Counted from the stretch's first letter, positions 36,134-45,483 are shown. The stretch: 64,000 nucleotides of DNA from an uncultured Prolixibacteraceae bacterium (GCA_937915865.1 CALGIG010000029.1:43048-107047), one strand, 5' to 3'. A program made the numbers and translations. Notes: generated by a model from the letters alone, not told the origin.

Positions 36134-39100
36134 ATGAAAAAAAATGAACCATTTGGGGAGTTGCTTTGTCATGCCCTGAAGAAAACACTTTTAGTCATGC
36201 GAATTGTTGTTTTCATTATGTTTGTTAGTGTATTGCAGATTTATGCTAATAATTCCTATTCTCAAAAAGCAAAGTTATCTATCAAATTTTCGAATGCCAG
36301 GCTTGTGGAGGTGTTAGACCAGATTGAAGCACAATCCGAGTTTTATTTTCTATATAACGAGAAACTGGTCGATACCGACCGGATTGTTACAATAGATGTA
36401 AGCAACCAAAGCATTAGCGAAATACTGAAGACGTTATTTTCAGGATCGGATGTTGAATACAACATTGTTGACCGTAAAATTGTATTGGCTCCAACTTCGA
36501 TCAAAACAGAATTGCTGGTGAATAACGGCAGTCTTGTGAAGGGCGTCGTAAAAGATGCGGAAGGAATGCCGGTTCCGGGGGTTTCGGTAGTTATTAAAGG
36601 TACTACCAATGGAACCATTACCGACATTAACGGCCACTATTCAATCAATGTTCCGGGTAAAACTTCCGTGCTGACCTTCTCTTTCGTTGGAATGAGGCTG
36701 CAGGAAATTGAAGTTGGCGACAAACTGGTAATTGATGTTACTATGGTTGCCGAAGACCGGCAGATTGACGAGGTGGTGGTTACTGCCCTTGGTATGAAAA
36801 GGGATGCAAAAGCATTGGGATATAAAATATCGCAGGTTGGTGGAGAAAGTTTGACTGAAACACCTAACGGGAATGTTTTAAATGCCCTTGGCGGTAAAGT
36901 TTCGGGTGTTAAAATATCGCAAATGGACGGAACAACCGGTTCGTCAGTCAATATGATTATACGTGGGCAAAAATCGCTGACAAGCGACAACCAGCCTTTG
37001 TTTGTAATTGATGGTGTTCCGGTTAAAAACCAGCTGAATAACTTCTTTGAAGGCGCCGATCTTGGAAATGCTATTAGCGACCTGAATACCGACGACATTG
37101 AATCTATTTCGGTATTGAAAGGGGCAAGCGCTGCTGCTTTGTATGGTTCAAGGGCCGGGAATGGCGTTGTGTTGATAACAACCAAATCGGGTAAAGGGAA
37201 AAAAGGCATAGGTGTTTCGTTTAGCACAGCTAACTCTTTCGAGGTGCCTTATCATTATGTCCCCTTTCAAACAAAATTTAGTTCGGGAAAGGCAGGTGCC
37301 CACATTTTTGAAGAAGCCGAAAATGAAAGCTGGGGAGCTCCGCTTGATGCCGGGCAGAACTGGGTACAATGGAACAGCAATGGGGTAGCCGTACCTCTCG
37401 TTTCTTATCCCGACAGGTTAAAAGATTTTTTCAGGAATGGCTTTACAACCACGAACAACGTTGCTATCGACGGAACCTACGATAAAGGGTTCTTCCGGAT
37501 ATCAGCAGGAAAGATGGACAACACAGGGATTATTCCTAATACTAACCTGTTCCGTACATCTATCAATTTAAATACAGGTTACAATGTAACCAAAAACCTG
37601 AGTGTTTCGGCAAACGTAAACTGGACAGAAACCGGCTCAGACAACCGTCCGAGTGTGAATGGTGATGACCGTAGCGACATTGTCCGCAGTCTTTACGAAA
37701 TGGGTGCGCAGGTTAACGTACTCGATTTGAGGGACTACTGGATCAAAGGTCAGGAAGGTGTCAACCAACTCAGGTGCAAATCGAAACAAAACAACGTTTA
37801 TTTTCTGGCATACGAAAATACCAATGCGTTTAATCGCGATAGGTTAATGAGCAAAATTCAGTTCGACTGGACCTTAACCAAAGACCTGAAACTTACCGGT
37901 AAGTACACCCGCGATTCGTATGTACAGAGTTCTGAATCGAAAAAAGGGTTTAGTACTTACGGACAAGTTACCGGTGGATACGATTTGTCGGACGACTATA
38001 GCAAGGAAACCAACATGGAATTGACTCTGAATTACAATAAAAAATTTAACAAAGACTGGAGTATTAACGCTTTTGTTGCCGGGAACAGGATGTATGCTTA
38101 CGGGCGTAATATTTTGAATTATGCTTCGCAGCTGGTCATTCCAGGCTTGTATTCTATTTCGAACGGGATCCCAGGCACGGTAACATATAGAAGCTCCTGG
38201 TCGAAAAAAGAAATTCGAAGTGTTTTCGGGATGGCCTCAATAGGGTATAAGGATCAGATTTACCTCGATTTGACAGCCCGTAACGACTGGTCGAGCACAT
38301 TGCCATCAGATAACCGGTCGTATTTTTATCCATCGGCCTCGGTTAGCTTACTGCTTTCGCAAATGTTTGAGTTGCCAACCTGGATCAGTTTTTCGAAGTT
38401 ACGTGCTGGCTTTGCACAAGTTGGGAACGACACCAACCCTTACAGCCTTCAACAATCTTTCTCAATCAGCGATGACTGGGGCAGCCTGAAGCAGTTATAT
38501 ATGGGGGGGACATTGAAAAATACTACTCTCATGCCAGAAATTGCTACCTCAAAAGAAATTGGGGCTGATTTTAAATTCCTCAATAACCGCATCCAATTTG
38601 ATGTGACTTACTACGATATTCGGAATAAAAACCAGATTCTTAGCACATCATTGCCTATCGAATCGGGAGCATCAGGTAAATTAATCAATGCCGGCCTTAT
38701 CGAAAGCCGGGGCTGGGAAGTAGGACTGAACTTCGATATTATAAAGACCAGAGATTTAAAATTCGACATGAGTTTAAACTTCTCGCGAAACAGGACAATA
38801 CTCAAATCGCTGGCAGAAGGGATGACCAACTACTCATGGGGCGAATTCCAGAAAATCTATGTGAAAACTTACGAAGGCGGTACAATTGGCGACCTTTACA
38901 TGCAACCTCTCCTGAAGGTTACCGATACGGCTTCACCATACTACGGTTATCCCTTGTTGACAGCCGATGGAAAATATCAAGCTGACAGCGATGTGAATCA
39001 CCATGTAAAGGTTGGTAACTCGAATCCCGATTTTACGTTGGGTTTCCAGCCATCAATCAGTTACAAGGCATTTACCTTGTACGCCAATATCGACTGGAGC

Positions 39101-39751
39101 CAGGGAGGTGATTATTTTTCGATAACACGCGTATTTTTCAACAATAACGGATGGAGCGACGATAGCTTCTCGGGCGCTTCGTACGATAAAAACCAGGATA
39201 TCGTAACCCAGATAAAAGCCAACCCCAACGCCTTCTTTGGCCAATGGGTAGGTGGCCGTAATGCCGAATATGGTGGTTTCGCCTGGCCTGCAGGTAAAGG
39301 TTCAGGCCGTGTTCAGGATGCCAGCTTTAACGTTGGGGTTCGCCAGGTTGTAGTAAACGGAACAAAACAGTATGTCGAAAACCTTGGTGGTTCAGACACT
39401 TACTGGCTCGACCCGTTTAACGCAAACCAAACAGCCAACAGGAACACTGGTCCTGACAAATTCTTATACGATGCAACCTATGTTAAACTTAGAGAGCTTG
39501 CCCTGACTTATCGGTTACCGAAGAGATGGAATGAAAAATTTAAAATTCATAGCTCTTCCATTTCGGTGTTTGCCAACAATGTATTTGAATGGACGGCTGT
39601 TAAAACAGATATCGATCCCGAAAGAGCGTTTAAACCCAATAATGCCGGGACAAACGGTGGAAATATTGGTAGCTGGACACAAGGTATTGAATATTATAAT
39701 GCCATGCCTTGGACCCGTACTATTGGAATGAAATTGAATCTGGACTTTTAA
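36134..39751 (+). CDS. susC: SusC/RagA TonB-dependent receptor with STN domain
   Basis: A 1205-residue outer-membrane receptor. The N-terminal hydrophobic stretch (about 17-40) is the export signal. An STN signalling domain (about 45-115, ARLVEVLDQIEAQSEFYFLY) is followed by a carboxypeptidase-regulatory-like domain (about 133-215, VKGVVKDAEGMPVPGVSV). Then come DEVVVTALGMKR, the plug (about 225-340) and the beta-barrel ending KLNLDF. SusC proteins move oligosaccharides across the outer membrane with TonB energy, capped by SusD. The STN domain shows that it also signals to FecR. The substrate cannot be read from the sequence. Confidence 0.97.
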   Translation: MKKNEPFGELLCHALKKTLLVMRIVVFIMFVSVLQIYANNSYSQKAKLSIKFSNARLVEVLDQIEAQSEFYFLYNEKLVDTDRIVTIDVSNQSISEILKTLFSGSDVEYNIVDRKIVLAPTSIKTELLVNNGSLVKGVVKDAEGMPVPGVSVVIKGTTNGTITDINGHYSINVPGKTSVLTFSFVGMRLQEIEVGDKLVIDVTMVAEDRQIDEVVVTALGMKRDAKALGYKISQVGGESLTETPNGNVLNALGGKVSGVKISQMDGTTGSSVNMIIRGQKSLTSDNQPLFVIDGVPVKNQLNNFFEGADLGNAISDLNTDDIESISVLKGASAAALYGSRAGNGVVLITTKSGKGKKGIGVSFSTANSFEVPYHYVPFQTKFSSGKAGAHIFEEAENESWGAPLDAGQNWVQWNSNGVAVPLVSYPDRLKDFFRNGFTTTNNVAIDGTYDKGFFRISAGKMDNTGIIPNTNLFRTSINLNTGYNVTKNLSVSANVNWTETGSDNRPSVNGDDRSDIVRSLYEMGAQVNVLDLRDYWIKGQEGVNQLRCKSKQNNVYFLAYENTNAFNRDRLMSKIQFDWTLTKDLKLTGKYTRDSYVQSSESKKGFSTYGQVTGGYDLSDDYSKETNMELTLNYNKKFNKDWSINAFVAGNRMYAYGRNILNYASQLVIPGLYSISNGIPGTVTYRSSWSKKEIRSVFGMASIGYKDQIYLDLTARNDWSSTLPSDNRSYFYPSASVSLLLSQMFELPTWISFSKLRAGFAQVGNDTNPYSLQQSFSISDDWGSLKQLYMGGTLKNTTLMPEIATSKEIGADFKFLNNRIQFDVTYYDIRNKNQILSTSLPIESGASGKLINAGLIESRGWEVGLNFDIIKTRDLKFDMSLNFSRNRTILKSLAEGMTNYSWGEFQKIYVKTYEGGTIGDLYMQPLLKVTDTASPYYGYPLLTADGKYQADSDVNHHVKVGNSNPDFTLGFQPSISYKAFTLYANIDWSQGGDYFSITRVFFNNNGWSDDSFSGASYDKNQDIVTQIKANPNAFFGQWVGGRNAEYGGFAWPAGKGSGRVQDASFNVGVRQVVVNGTKQYVENLGGSDTYWLDPFNANQTANRNTGPDKFLYDATYVKLRELALTYRLPKRWNEKFKIHSSSISVFANNVFEWTAVKTDIDPERAFKPNNAGTNGGNIGSWTQGIEYYNAMPWTRTIGMKLNLDF

Positions 39752-39763
39752 ACTGAAACGATT

Positions 39764-41509
39764 ATGAAAAGCATATTTTCTTACCACAATACAGTTGATA
39801 ACACAGGCTGTAGCCGCAATACCTTGCTGAAATCAGCTAAGATGTTGGCACTTTCAATAATATTGGCCCTATTCCTGCCCATGTTCTCGTGTACAAGTCT
39901 CGACGAAATAAACGAGGACCCAAACAACCCGGTTGATGTTCCTTCAAATTATATCCTTACCTATGTTTTGACTAATTTGAGTAAAAACTATACTTCACTG
40001 GGAAACTACAGCTCGAATCTTGCCGGGACTCTTCAATATGTTCAGGTCGGGATTACCTTCGATGCTTCGAGAGTTAACTATTACGACTGGGGAACAGGTT
40101 CATGGTCCGGGTATTACGATCTTCTCCGAAACATCGAAATCATAAATAAAAATGCAGTACGCGATGCTAACCCGCTTTACGAAGCAATCTCGCTTACATT
40201 GAGAGCTTTCATATTCGGAATGATGTCCGATCTTTTCGGCGATTGTCCTTATTCCGAAAGTCTCCAGGCTTCAAGCGAGCTGTATTTCCCTAAATACGAT
40301 GACCAAAAGGAAATTTATAAGGGCGTTTTAACCGACTTGAGCAATGCAAATAAGTTGCTGTCGCAGTCCAACATTTCGAGCTATTCGATTGCATCGGGTG
40401 ATGTACTTTATAGTGGAAATATCGAGAGATGGAGGAAGTTTACCAACTCGCTCAGGTTACGCTATTGTATGAGGTTACTGAACAAACAAACCGACATGAA
40501 TGCGCTTGGGATAAACATTATAACCGAATTTAACGATGCCGCAACTTATGCTTTTACCTCAAACAGTGATAACGCTAAAGTAAGTTATATTGGCACAACA
40601 GCCGCAAACTCCTTCCAGGGCGGGGCGCTGAATTCGGCTAATCCACCTTATTCAACAAAGCCCTGCGCTACAATGGTCGATACTCTTAAATCGCAAAACG
40701 ACCCTCGTTTGTACCGTTGGTTAAACCCTGTTTTACACAAATGGGATTACAATACAACCAAGGTAACTGCAAAAACAGTCAAAAACATTTTTGGAGACCC
40801 ATTTTCGGTTGAATACTGGCCTGCTACATTAGCCGACAAGGTTGATACATCGCTTTATATTGGTCTTCCAATGGGACTACCGCTTAATACTACACTTAAC
40901 TTTAACAAAGGGACTGACAATACAACTTATCCAACAGAAAGAAGTCCGTTCATTTCCTACTTGCACGATAGGTTTCGCAAAAACGTGGAAACTTATGTGC
41001 AGATGGATTTAATGAGTTACAGCGAAGTTGAATTCCTGTTGTCTGAAGCTGCTCTTCGTGGCAACTTCTCTGTAACAGGTACAGCCGAAGATCATTATAA
41101 AAATGGTATTGTCGCTTCTATGAACCGTTGGGGTATAACCGATGGAGCTAATTCTTTCAGTTTCTCAAAATATTATAGCAGTGCTAAGGTAAATTATTCG
41201 GCTGCAACGAATAAGCTCGAAAGGATTTTGCTTCAGAAATGGATTTCTTCGTGGTTAGGTATCGAACCCTGGTTTGACTGGAGAAGGACTGGTTATCCAA
41301 ACCTCAAACCTGGACCTGTTGCACAATACGGCGCTGCAATGCCTTTGCGCTTCATGTATCCATCTCCTAACCAAGATGCAAAGTATCTTGTAAATTACAA
41401 TGCTGCAGTTGAAAAACTAGAAGTTACAACCTATGTGCCAACCGGTCAATCAAAAGACCATTCTTATTCAAAAATGTGGTTATTACAGGGAACCAATAAA
41501 CCTTATTAG
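39764..41509 (+). CDS. susD: SusD/RagB-family nutrient-binding lipoprotein
   Basis: A 581-residue surface lipoprotein that caps SusC. The ATG at 39764 gives a long leader with the lipobox LPMFSC (Cys near 43). A start at 39842 (MLALSII) would give a more normal leader, so the start is uncertain. After the lipid Cys comes TSLDEINEDPNNP, the landmark of the SusD-like_2 branch. Inside are AFIFGMMSDLFGDCPYSES and YSEVEFLLSEAALRG, the helical TPR-like frame, and a C-terminal LGIEPWFDWRRTGYPNL segment typical of the family. It begins 12 bp after susC and ends in a terminator, so the two genes form one unit. Confidence 0.95.
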   Translation: MKSIFSYHNTVDNTGCSRNTLLKSAKMLALSIILALFLPMFSCTSLDEINEDPNNPVDVPSNYILTYVLTNLSKNYTSLGNYSSNLAGTLQYVQVGITFDASRVNYYDWGTGSWSGYYDLLRNIEIINKNAVRDANPLYEAISLTLRAFIFGMMSDLFGDCPYSESLQASSELYFPKYDDQKEIYKGVLTDLSNANKLLSQSNISSYSIASGDVLYSGNIERWRKFTNSLRLRYCMRLLNKQTDMNALGINIITEFNDAATYAFTSNSDNAKVSYIGTTAANSFQGGALNSANPPYSTKPCATMVDTLKSQNDPRLYRWLNPVLHKWDYNTTKVTAKTVKNIFGDPFSVEYWPATLADKVDTSLYIGLPMGLPLNTTLNFNKGTDNTTYPTERSPFISYLHDRFRKNVETYVQMDLMSYSEVEFLLSEAALRGNFSVTGTAEDHYKNGIVASMNRWGITDGANSFSFSKYYSSAKVNYSAATNKLERILLQKWISSWLGIEPWFDWRRTGYPNLKPGPVAQYGAAMPLRFMYPSPNQDAKYLVNYNAAVEKLEVTTYVPTGQSKDHSYSKMWLLQGTNKPY

Positions 41510-41543
41510 TTCTATATTATCACTATAAGTCTTTCTTTTTTAT

Positions 41544-41587
41544 AAGGCTGTTTCAATTTCGTACGCGATTTTCAAACAGCCTTTTTT
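41544..41587 (+). terminator. terminator after susD
   Basis: Perfect 10-bp arms AAGGCTGTTT and AAACAGCCTT with a 20-base loop end in a TTTTTT run. It separates susCD from the ECF sigma gene. Confidence 0.8.
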
Positions 41588-41690
41588 CTCTTAGATTAAA
41601 AAATCATTAATTTCAGTAGTACATCAACCAGTTCTTTTATAATTTTGGTAATTCAGGTAGTTCGTTTTGAAGATTTATTCTGCTGACATA

Positions 41691-42260
41691 ATGGTAATAG
41701 AAAGGCTGAAAAAAGGAGAAATAAAAGCCTTTGATGACGTGTACGAAAAATATGCCCGCAGGCTTTATGTGTTTGCGCTAAAATACCTGAAAAATAAAAA
41801 TGAAGCGGAAGAACTGGTTCAGTCAACTTTTTTGAAAGTGTGGGAAAAACGTAAAACGCTAAAATGTGACACTTCGTTCAAATCTTATATTTTTACTATT
41901 GCATTTAATGAAATATGCAATTTATTCAGGCGGAGAAATTCATTTGCAAGGTTTTACCATGAAGAAATTACCCAGTCGAGCGATATTAGTTACGAAACTG
42001 AAGAACAGATAGATTTTAGTTTTACGCTGAAACAATTGGATATAATCATCAAAAAATTACCTGAAAAACAACGGATCGTTTTTATTAAAAGCCGTATCGA
42101 AGGAAAAACGAGCAAAGAGATTGCATCTGAAACTGGGTTGTCGGTTGGAACTATTGATAACTATGTGTCTGATTCGGTCAGATTCATACGGAGGAACCTG
42201 ACGGACATAAGGACTACCGCTCTTCTCATTCCCGTTCTTTCAGCTATTTTTAATATTTGA
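41691..42260 (+). CDS. ECF RNA polymerase sigma-70 factor
   Basis: 189 residues from the ATG at 41691; a TTG at 41667 would add eight residues. Region 2 (about 15-85) has YARRLYVFALKYLKNKNEAE and LVQSTFLKVWEKR. Region 4 (about 120-175) has LPEKQRIVFIKSRIEGKTSK and EIASETGLSVGTIDNYVSDS. This is the Bacteroidota-specific sigma group that partners FecR and SusC. Its place downstream of susCD, behind a terminator, differs from the usual sigma-fecR-susC order. The last 15 residues are hydrophobic (TALLIPVLSAIFNI), a feature also seen in relatives. Confidence 0.92.
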   Translation: MVIERLKKGEIKAFDDVYEKYARRLYVFALKYLKNKNEAEELVQSTFLKVWEKRKTLKCDTSFKSYIFTIAFNEICNLFRRRNSFARFYHEEITQSSDISYETEEQIDFSFTLKQLDIIIKKLPEKQRIVFIKSRIEGKTSKEIASETGLSVGTIDNYVSDSVRFIRRNLTDIRTTALLIPVLSAIFNI

Positions 42261-42261
42261 T

Positions 42262-42453
42262 TTAGTGTTTTTCGCTTTTCCCCTGTTTCATTGGGCGGGG
42301 TGGCTTTAGTACTATCTCGTACCGGCAATTTGGGCAGATATAAGCTTCGCAGGCGGTGCAGGCAAAACAGTTGCTACACGAGCGGTCGAGTTGAGTTTTA
42401 TCCCAAGACTTTCCACAGTAGGTGCACGATACCTGGTTCTTGTTGTCTTCCAT
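42262..42453 (-). CDS. small zinc-ribbon protein at end of zinc importer operon
   Basis: A 63-residue cytoplasmic protein with eight cysteines arranged as CTYCG, CSNCFACTACEAYICPNC. This fits two zinc knuckles or one zinc ribbon plus a second site. The C-terminus is basic. It starts 7 bp after the ABC permease stop codon on the same strand, so it is almost surely the fourth gene of the importer operon. I do not recognise a named family; a zinc buffer, chaperone or regulator is suggested only by context. Confidence 0.75.
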   Translation of the reverse strand: MEDNKNQVSCTYCGKSWDKTQLDRSCSNCFACTACEAYICPNCRYEIVLKPPRPMKQGKSEKH

Positions 42454-42460
42454 GAAATGT

Positions 42461-43282
42461 TTATTTAGTGGAAGGTCGAAGCAATAGGATTAGCTTTACC
42501 AATCCAAACAAAACTACTTGTGTGAAGATTATGGTTGCACCTGAAGGAATATCGGCAAAATAGGAGATCAGCAGTCCAACAAAAGAAGCCAGAAATGCAA
42601 ATACAACTGAATAAACCATCATCCGGCTAAATTCGCGGGTTAAGGTATTGGCTGTAGCCTGCGGAATGGTAAGTAACGACAAAATCAGGATAATTCCAAC
42701 CACCCGGATATTCAAAACGATGGTCAACGAAATTAGAACCATAAGTAAATAGTTGAACAGATCAACGGGCAGATCAGAAGTTCGGGCATAATCTTCGTCG
42801 AAGGCAATGTATAAAATGGTGCGGTAAAACAAAGTGAAAAACAACACGATAATTACCGAAAGCGCCAGCATCAGCCACAACTCAGTAGATGAAACGGTGA
42901 GAATACTTCCGAAAAGATAGCTCATCAGGTTGGGTGCATAGCCAGGTGTCAGGTATACAAAGATGATTCCGATAGCCATTCCAAGCGACCACCATATCGC
43001 TATCGACGAGTCTTCGCGTACTTTAGCTTTACTGCTGAAAAGCTGAATTCCCATTCCGGAGAGAACTGAGAAAATTCCTGCACCTAACAATGGACTGATA
43101 CCAAGATAATAGCCCATTCCAATTCCACCAAACGAAGCATGTGTAATTCCTCCGCTAATAAAAACAATCCGGCGCGAAACAATATAAGTACCAACAATCC
43201 CGCACGAAATAGCTGCCAGCAGGGAGGCCAGAAAGGCATTCACAAAAAAGTCGTAGGAAAATAGCTCAATGATTGTGCCCAT
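42461..43282 (-). CDS. znuB: zinc/manganese ABC transporter permease
   Basis: A 273-residue inner-membrane protein of the ABC-3 family with about eight hydrophobic spans. Landmarks are GTYIVSRRIVFISGGITHAS and FGGIGMGYYLG near the start and VGIILILSLLTIPQATA later, carrying the family's ILVVALLxxPAAxA-like segment. It forms the channel for zinc or manganese uptake. It overlaps the ATPase gene by 17 bp and precedes a tiny zinc-ribbon gene. Zinc is preferred over manganese because of the His-rich partners; this is an inference. Confidence 0.92.
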   Translation of the reverse strand: MGTIIELFSYDFFVNAFLASLLAAISCGIVGTYIVSRRIVFISGGITHASFGGIGMGYYLGISPLLGAGIFSVLSGMGIQLFSSKAKVREDSSIAIWWSLGMAIGIIFVYLTPGYAPNLMSYLFGSILTVSSTELWLMLALSVIIVLFFTLFYRTILYIAFDEDYARTSDLPVDLFNYLLMVLISLTIVLNIRVVGIILILSLLTIPQATANTLTREFSRMMVYSVVFAFLASFVGLLISYFADIPSGATIIFTQVVLFGLVKLILLLRPSTK

Positions 43283-44033
43283 GATGGTTGTGTTCGTTGT
43301 GTTGTTTCAATACGGTATGCGGAATATTTCCATGCGTAATAATTTGTAGCGGACAGTTGTACGAAGCCAGTTGTTCTTCGGAAATGATGTTGCTCGGATG
43401 ATGATGAACATAGCGGTTTACACAAGCTATGGTTTTCACAAAAAACGATATAGTCCCTACATCGTGCGAAATCAATAGAATGGCCATTTGCTCGTTTAGT
43501 TCTTTCAGTTTCAGGTACAATTCGCCCTCGAAGTTATTGTCAACATAAGTGCTGGGTTCGTCCAGAATCAGAAGTTCAGGCTGGTTCATCAGGGCGCGGC
43601 ATAAAAAGGTACGTTGCATTTGTCCACCCGAAAGTTCGCCGATGGGTTTGTTCCGAATGTGCAAAATTCCCATCTCGGCAAGTAAGGCCTCGGCTTTTTC
43701 TTTCTCTTCAGTATTTTTATGAAACGATGAAAACAAAGCCGAATTGGCTTTCCCGGAGCGCACCACATCAATTACCGAAATAGGGAAACGTTTGTCTATT
43801 TGATTCACCTGGGGCAAATAACCAATATTGGTTTTGCTGATATAAAGGTTCATTTCGCCTGAAGTTGGTTTAATAAGTCCCAAAATAGTTTTAATCAGCG
43901 TAGTTTTCCCGCCACCATTTGGTCCGATTATGCCAATAAAATCGCCTGAGAATACTTTGAATGAAACATTTTCGAGCACGATGTTTTTGTCGTACCCAGC
44001 AGAAAGGTTTATTAATTCAATCAGTTTCTTCAT
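43266..44033 (-). CDS. znuC: zinc/manganese ABC transporter ATP-binding protein
   Basis: This 255-residue ABC ATPase has Walker A GPNGGGKTT, signature LSGGQMQR, Walker B LLILDEPSTYVD and the H-loop LLISHD. It ends in a histidine-rich tail (HNEHNHHGHNH), unusual for the ATPase subunit but seen in some zinc importers. Its start overlaps the binding-protein stop by 4 bp (ATGA), and its end overlaps the permease gene, showing tight translational coupling. Confidence 0.95.
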   Translation of the reverse strand: MKKLIELINLSAGYDKNIVLENVSFKVFSGDFIGIIGPNGGGKTTLIKTILGLIKPTSGEMNLYISKTNIGYLPQVNQIDKRFPISVIDVVRSGKANSALFSSFHKNTEEKEKAEALLAEMGILHIRNKPIGELSGGQMQRTFLCRALMNQPELLILDEPSTYVDNNFEGELYLKLKELNEQMAILLISHDVGTISFFVKTIACVNRYVHHHPSNIISEEQLASYNCPLQIITHGNIPHTVLKQHNEHNHHGHNH

Positions 44034-44893
44034 TCCTGTGTTGCAATTTTTTCGGTAATGTCGAGCATTTGTTTTTCCCAGTTATAGTCGAGTGGATCAA
44101 TCACCAAAACCTGGCCATTAATCTCGTGTGCCATCTGTTGGGCGAATGCCGGGTCAAATTCCTTCTGGATAAAGATAACCCGAATATTTTGCTGGTGTGC
44201 CAGATCAACAATTTCTTTTATATGTTTAGGCGAGGGTTCCTTTCCGTCAAGCTCCAGAGGTATTTGTTCCAGCTTAAACTGACGGGCAAAATAAGCCAGC
44301 GCAGGGTGAAAGATCAGGATATTCCGGTTTTTCAGCGGTGCCAGCTTTTGGTCAATTTGTGCTGAAAGGCCATCGATTTTCTGAATAAAAGTATCATAGT
44401 TTTTCCGAAATTCGGAAGCATGTTCGGGAAAGCTTTTTTGCAGGCTTTCGAGTGTATGCTTCGCTAGTGTTTTTATTTCAGCAGGCGCCAGCCACACGTG
44501 TGGATCAAATGCCTCGGCATGACGATGATTGCCGCCTTCGTGTTCGTGTTCACTTCCGGCGATTAACGAAATGCCTTCCGACGAATTAACGATGAGCAAA
44601 TCTTTATTGATTTCAGCTATTTTTTCTTTCCATGCATCCTCAAAAGTGAGTAAGCCGATTTGGAACCAAACTTTCGATTTCGACAATTCTTTCATTTGCG
44701 ACGGAAGAATTTCGTAGTTGTGCGGACTACTCCCCGGAGGAACAAGTATATTCACTTGCAGTAAGTTACCTGCAATTTGCTCTATTAAATATTTCTGTGG
44801 AAGTATGCTTACCGTAACGGCGTGCGGCTGTTCTTTTTTTGCGGTCTGACAGGCTGCAAACAGAATGAAAAATAAAAAAAGATATCGTTTCAT
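44030..44893 (-). CDS. znuA: zinc ABC transporter substrate-binding lipoprotein
   Basis: A 287-residue lipoprotein (lipobox LFAAC, Cys near 15) of the ZnuA/TroA cluster A-I family. Metal ligands are visible: His in PPGSSPHNYE, His in EAFDPHVWLAP, His in ILIFHPALAYFA and Asp near the end (VLVIDPLDYNW). A His-rich loop (EHEHEGGNHRHAE, about 112-126) marks the zinc type. It is the first gene of the importer operon and has a TATCTTTG promoter box upstream. Confidence 0.95.
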   Translation of the reverse strand: MKRYLFLFFILFAACQTAKKEQPHAVTVSILPQKYLIEQIAGNLLQVNILVPPGSSPHNYEILPSQMKELSKSKVWFQIGLLTFEDAWKEKIAEINKDLLIVNSSEGISLIAGSEHEHEGGNHRHAEAFDPHVWLAPAEIKTLAKHTLESLQKSFPEHASEFRKNYDTFIQKIDGLSAQIDQKLAPLKNRNILIFHPALAYFARQFKLEQIPLELDGKEPSPKHIKEIVDLAHQQNIRVIFIQKEFDPAFAQQMAHEINGQVLVIDPLDYNWEKQMLDITEKIATQE

Positions 44894-44935
44894 GGTTTTT
44901 TCTGAATCTGAAAGACCTTATTAAACATTTTTGTT

Positions 44936-44943
44936 CAAAGATA
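44936..44943 (-). promoter_or_regulatory. TAnnTTTG -7 box of znuA operon
   Basis: TATCTTTG on the minus strand, 42 bp before the znuA start. A Zur operator might lie nearby, but I cannot identify one. Confidence 0.5.
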
Positions 44944-44965
44944 GTTCGATTTTAGCCTCCCCCAA

Positions 44966-45034
44966 CCCCTCCGAAGGAGGGGAGAAAGAATAGGAGTGCG
45001 TGAATTTATAATTTAATTCTGTCCCCTCCTATTC
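44966..45034. repeat. CCCCTC palindromic repeat, copy 1
   Basis: The 17-base palindrome CCCCTCCGAAGGAGGGG (44966-44982) is followed by a second hairpin made by GAATAGGAG (44988-44996) and CTCCTATTC (45026-45034). It is the first of a family in this part of the window and lies between yidD and znuA. Confidence 0.7.
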
Positions 45035-45047
45035 AAATTTCGATCGT

Positions 45048-45356
45048 TCAGAACTTGTCTGGCCTGACTCCCTTCCCTTTCGGGGAGGGTTTGGGTGGGG
45101 CTTTCTCTGTTTTCGAAGGAACCGGGTCGTATCCATGCGTCCCCCAGGGATGGCATCGTAATATTCGTTTAGTCCCCAGCCAAAAGCCTTTGAATGGTCC
45201 ATGAATTTTTATGGCTTCGATAGCATATTGCGAGCAGGTGGGAACATGGCGGCACGAAGCTGGTGTTAATGGCGAAATAGCATATTTGTAAAAATATACA
45301 GGGAGAATCAATAACCAGCCCAAAAACCTAAGAATGTATTTCAGAATTACCCTCAT
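45048..45356 (-). CDS. yidD: membrane protein insertion efficiency factor YidD
   Basis: A 102-residue protein with an N-terminal amphipathic/hydrophobic helix and the conserved core YKYAISPLTPASCRHVPTCS, then QYAIEAIKIHG and GTKRILRCHPWGTHGYDPVP. Three cysteines are typical. YidD helps YidC insert membrane proteins. After DPVP the family usually ends; here about 15 more residues (APPKPSPKGKGVRPDKF-type tail) are encoded by a palindromic repeat of the CCCCTC family. It stands alone, upstream of the zinc operon. Confidence 0.93.
   Translation of the reverse strand: MRVILKYILRFLGWLLILPVYFYKYAISPLTPASCRHVPTCSQYAIEAIKIHGPFKGFWLGTKRILRCHPWGTHGYDPVPSKTEKAPPKPSPKGKGVRPDKF
45070..45089. repeat. CCCCTC palindromic repeat, copy 2 (within yidD 3' end)
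   Basis: CCCTTCCC...GGGGAGGG forms a hairpin with one G-T mismatch and is followed by TTTGGGTGGGGC, like the flank of the other copies. It is translated as the extra tail of YidD. Confidence 0.6.
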
Positions 45357-45483
45357 AATTGCAAAGATAGAACTAATTGTGGAGAAAGTCCTTTCCTGTT
45401 CGCCCGAATGGGGAAAGCTGTTTCAGCCTTACAACCTGAATTTTTGAAAAAATGAAAGTGTCTTTTGCGCCCAAAATTTTTAT

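Noticed and set aside
36637..37227. 196-residue minus-strand frame inside susC
   Set aside because: It is Pro/Ser-rich low-information translation opposite the receptor plug domain; there is no support as a gene.
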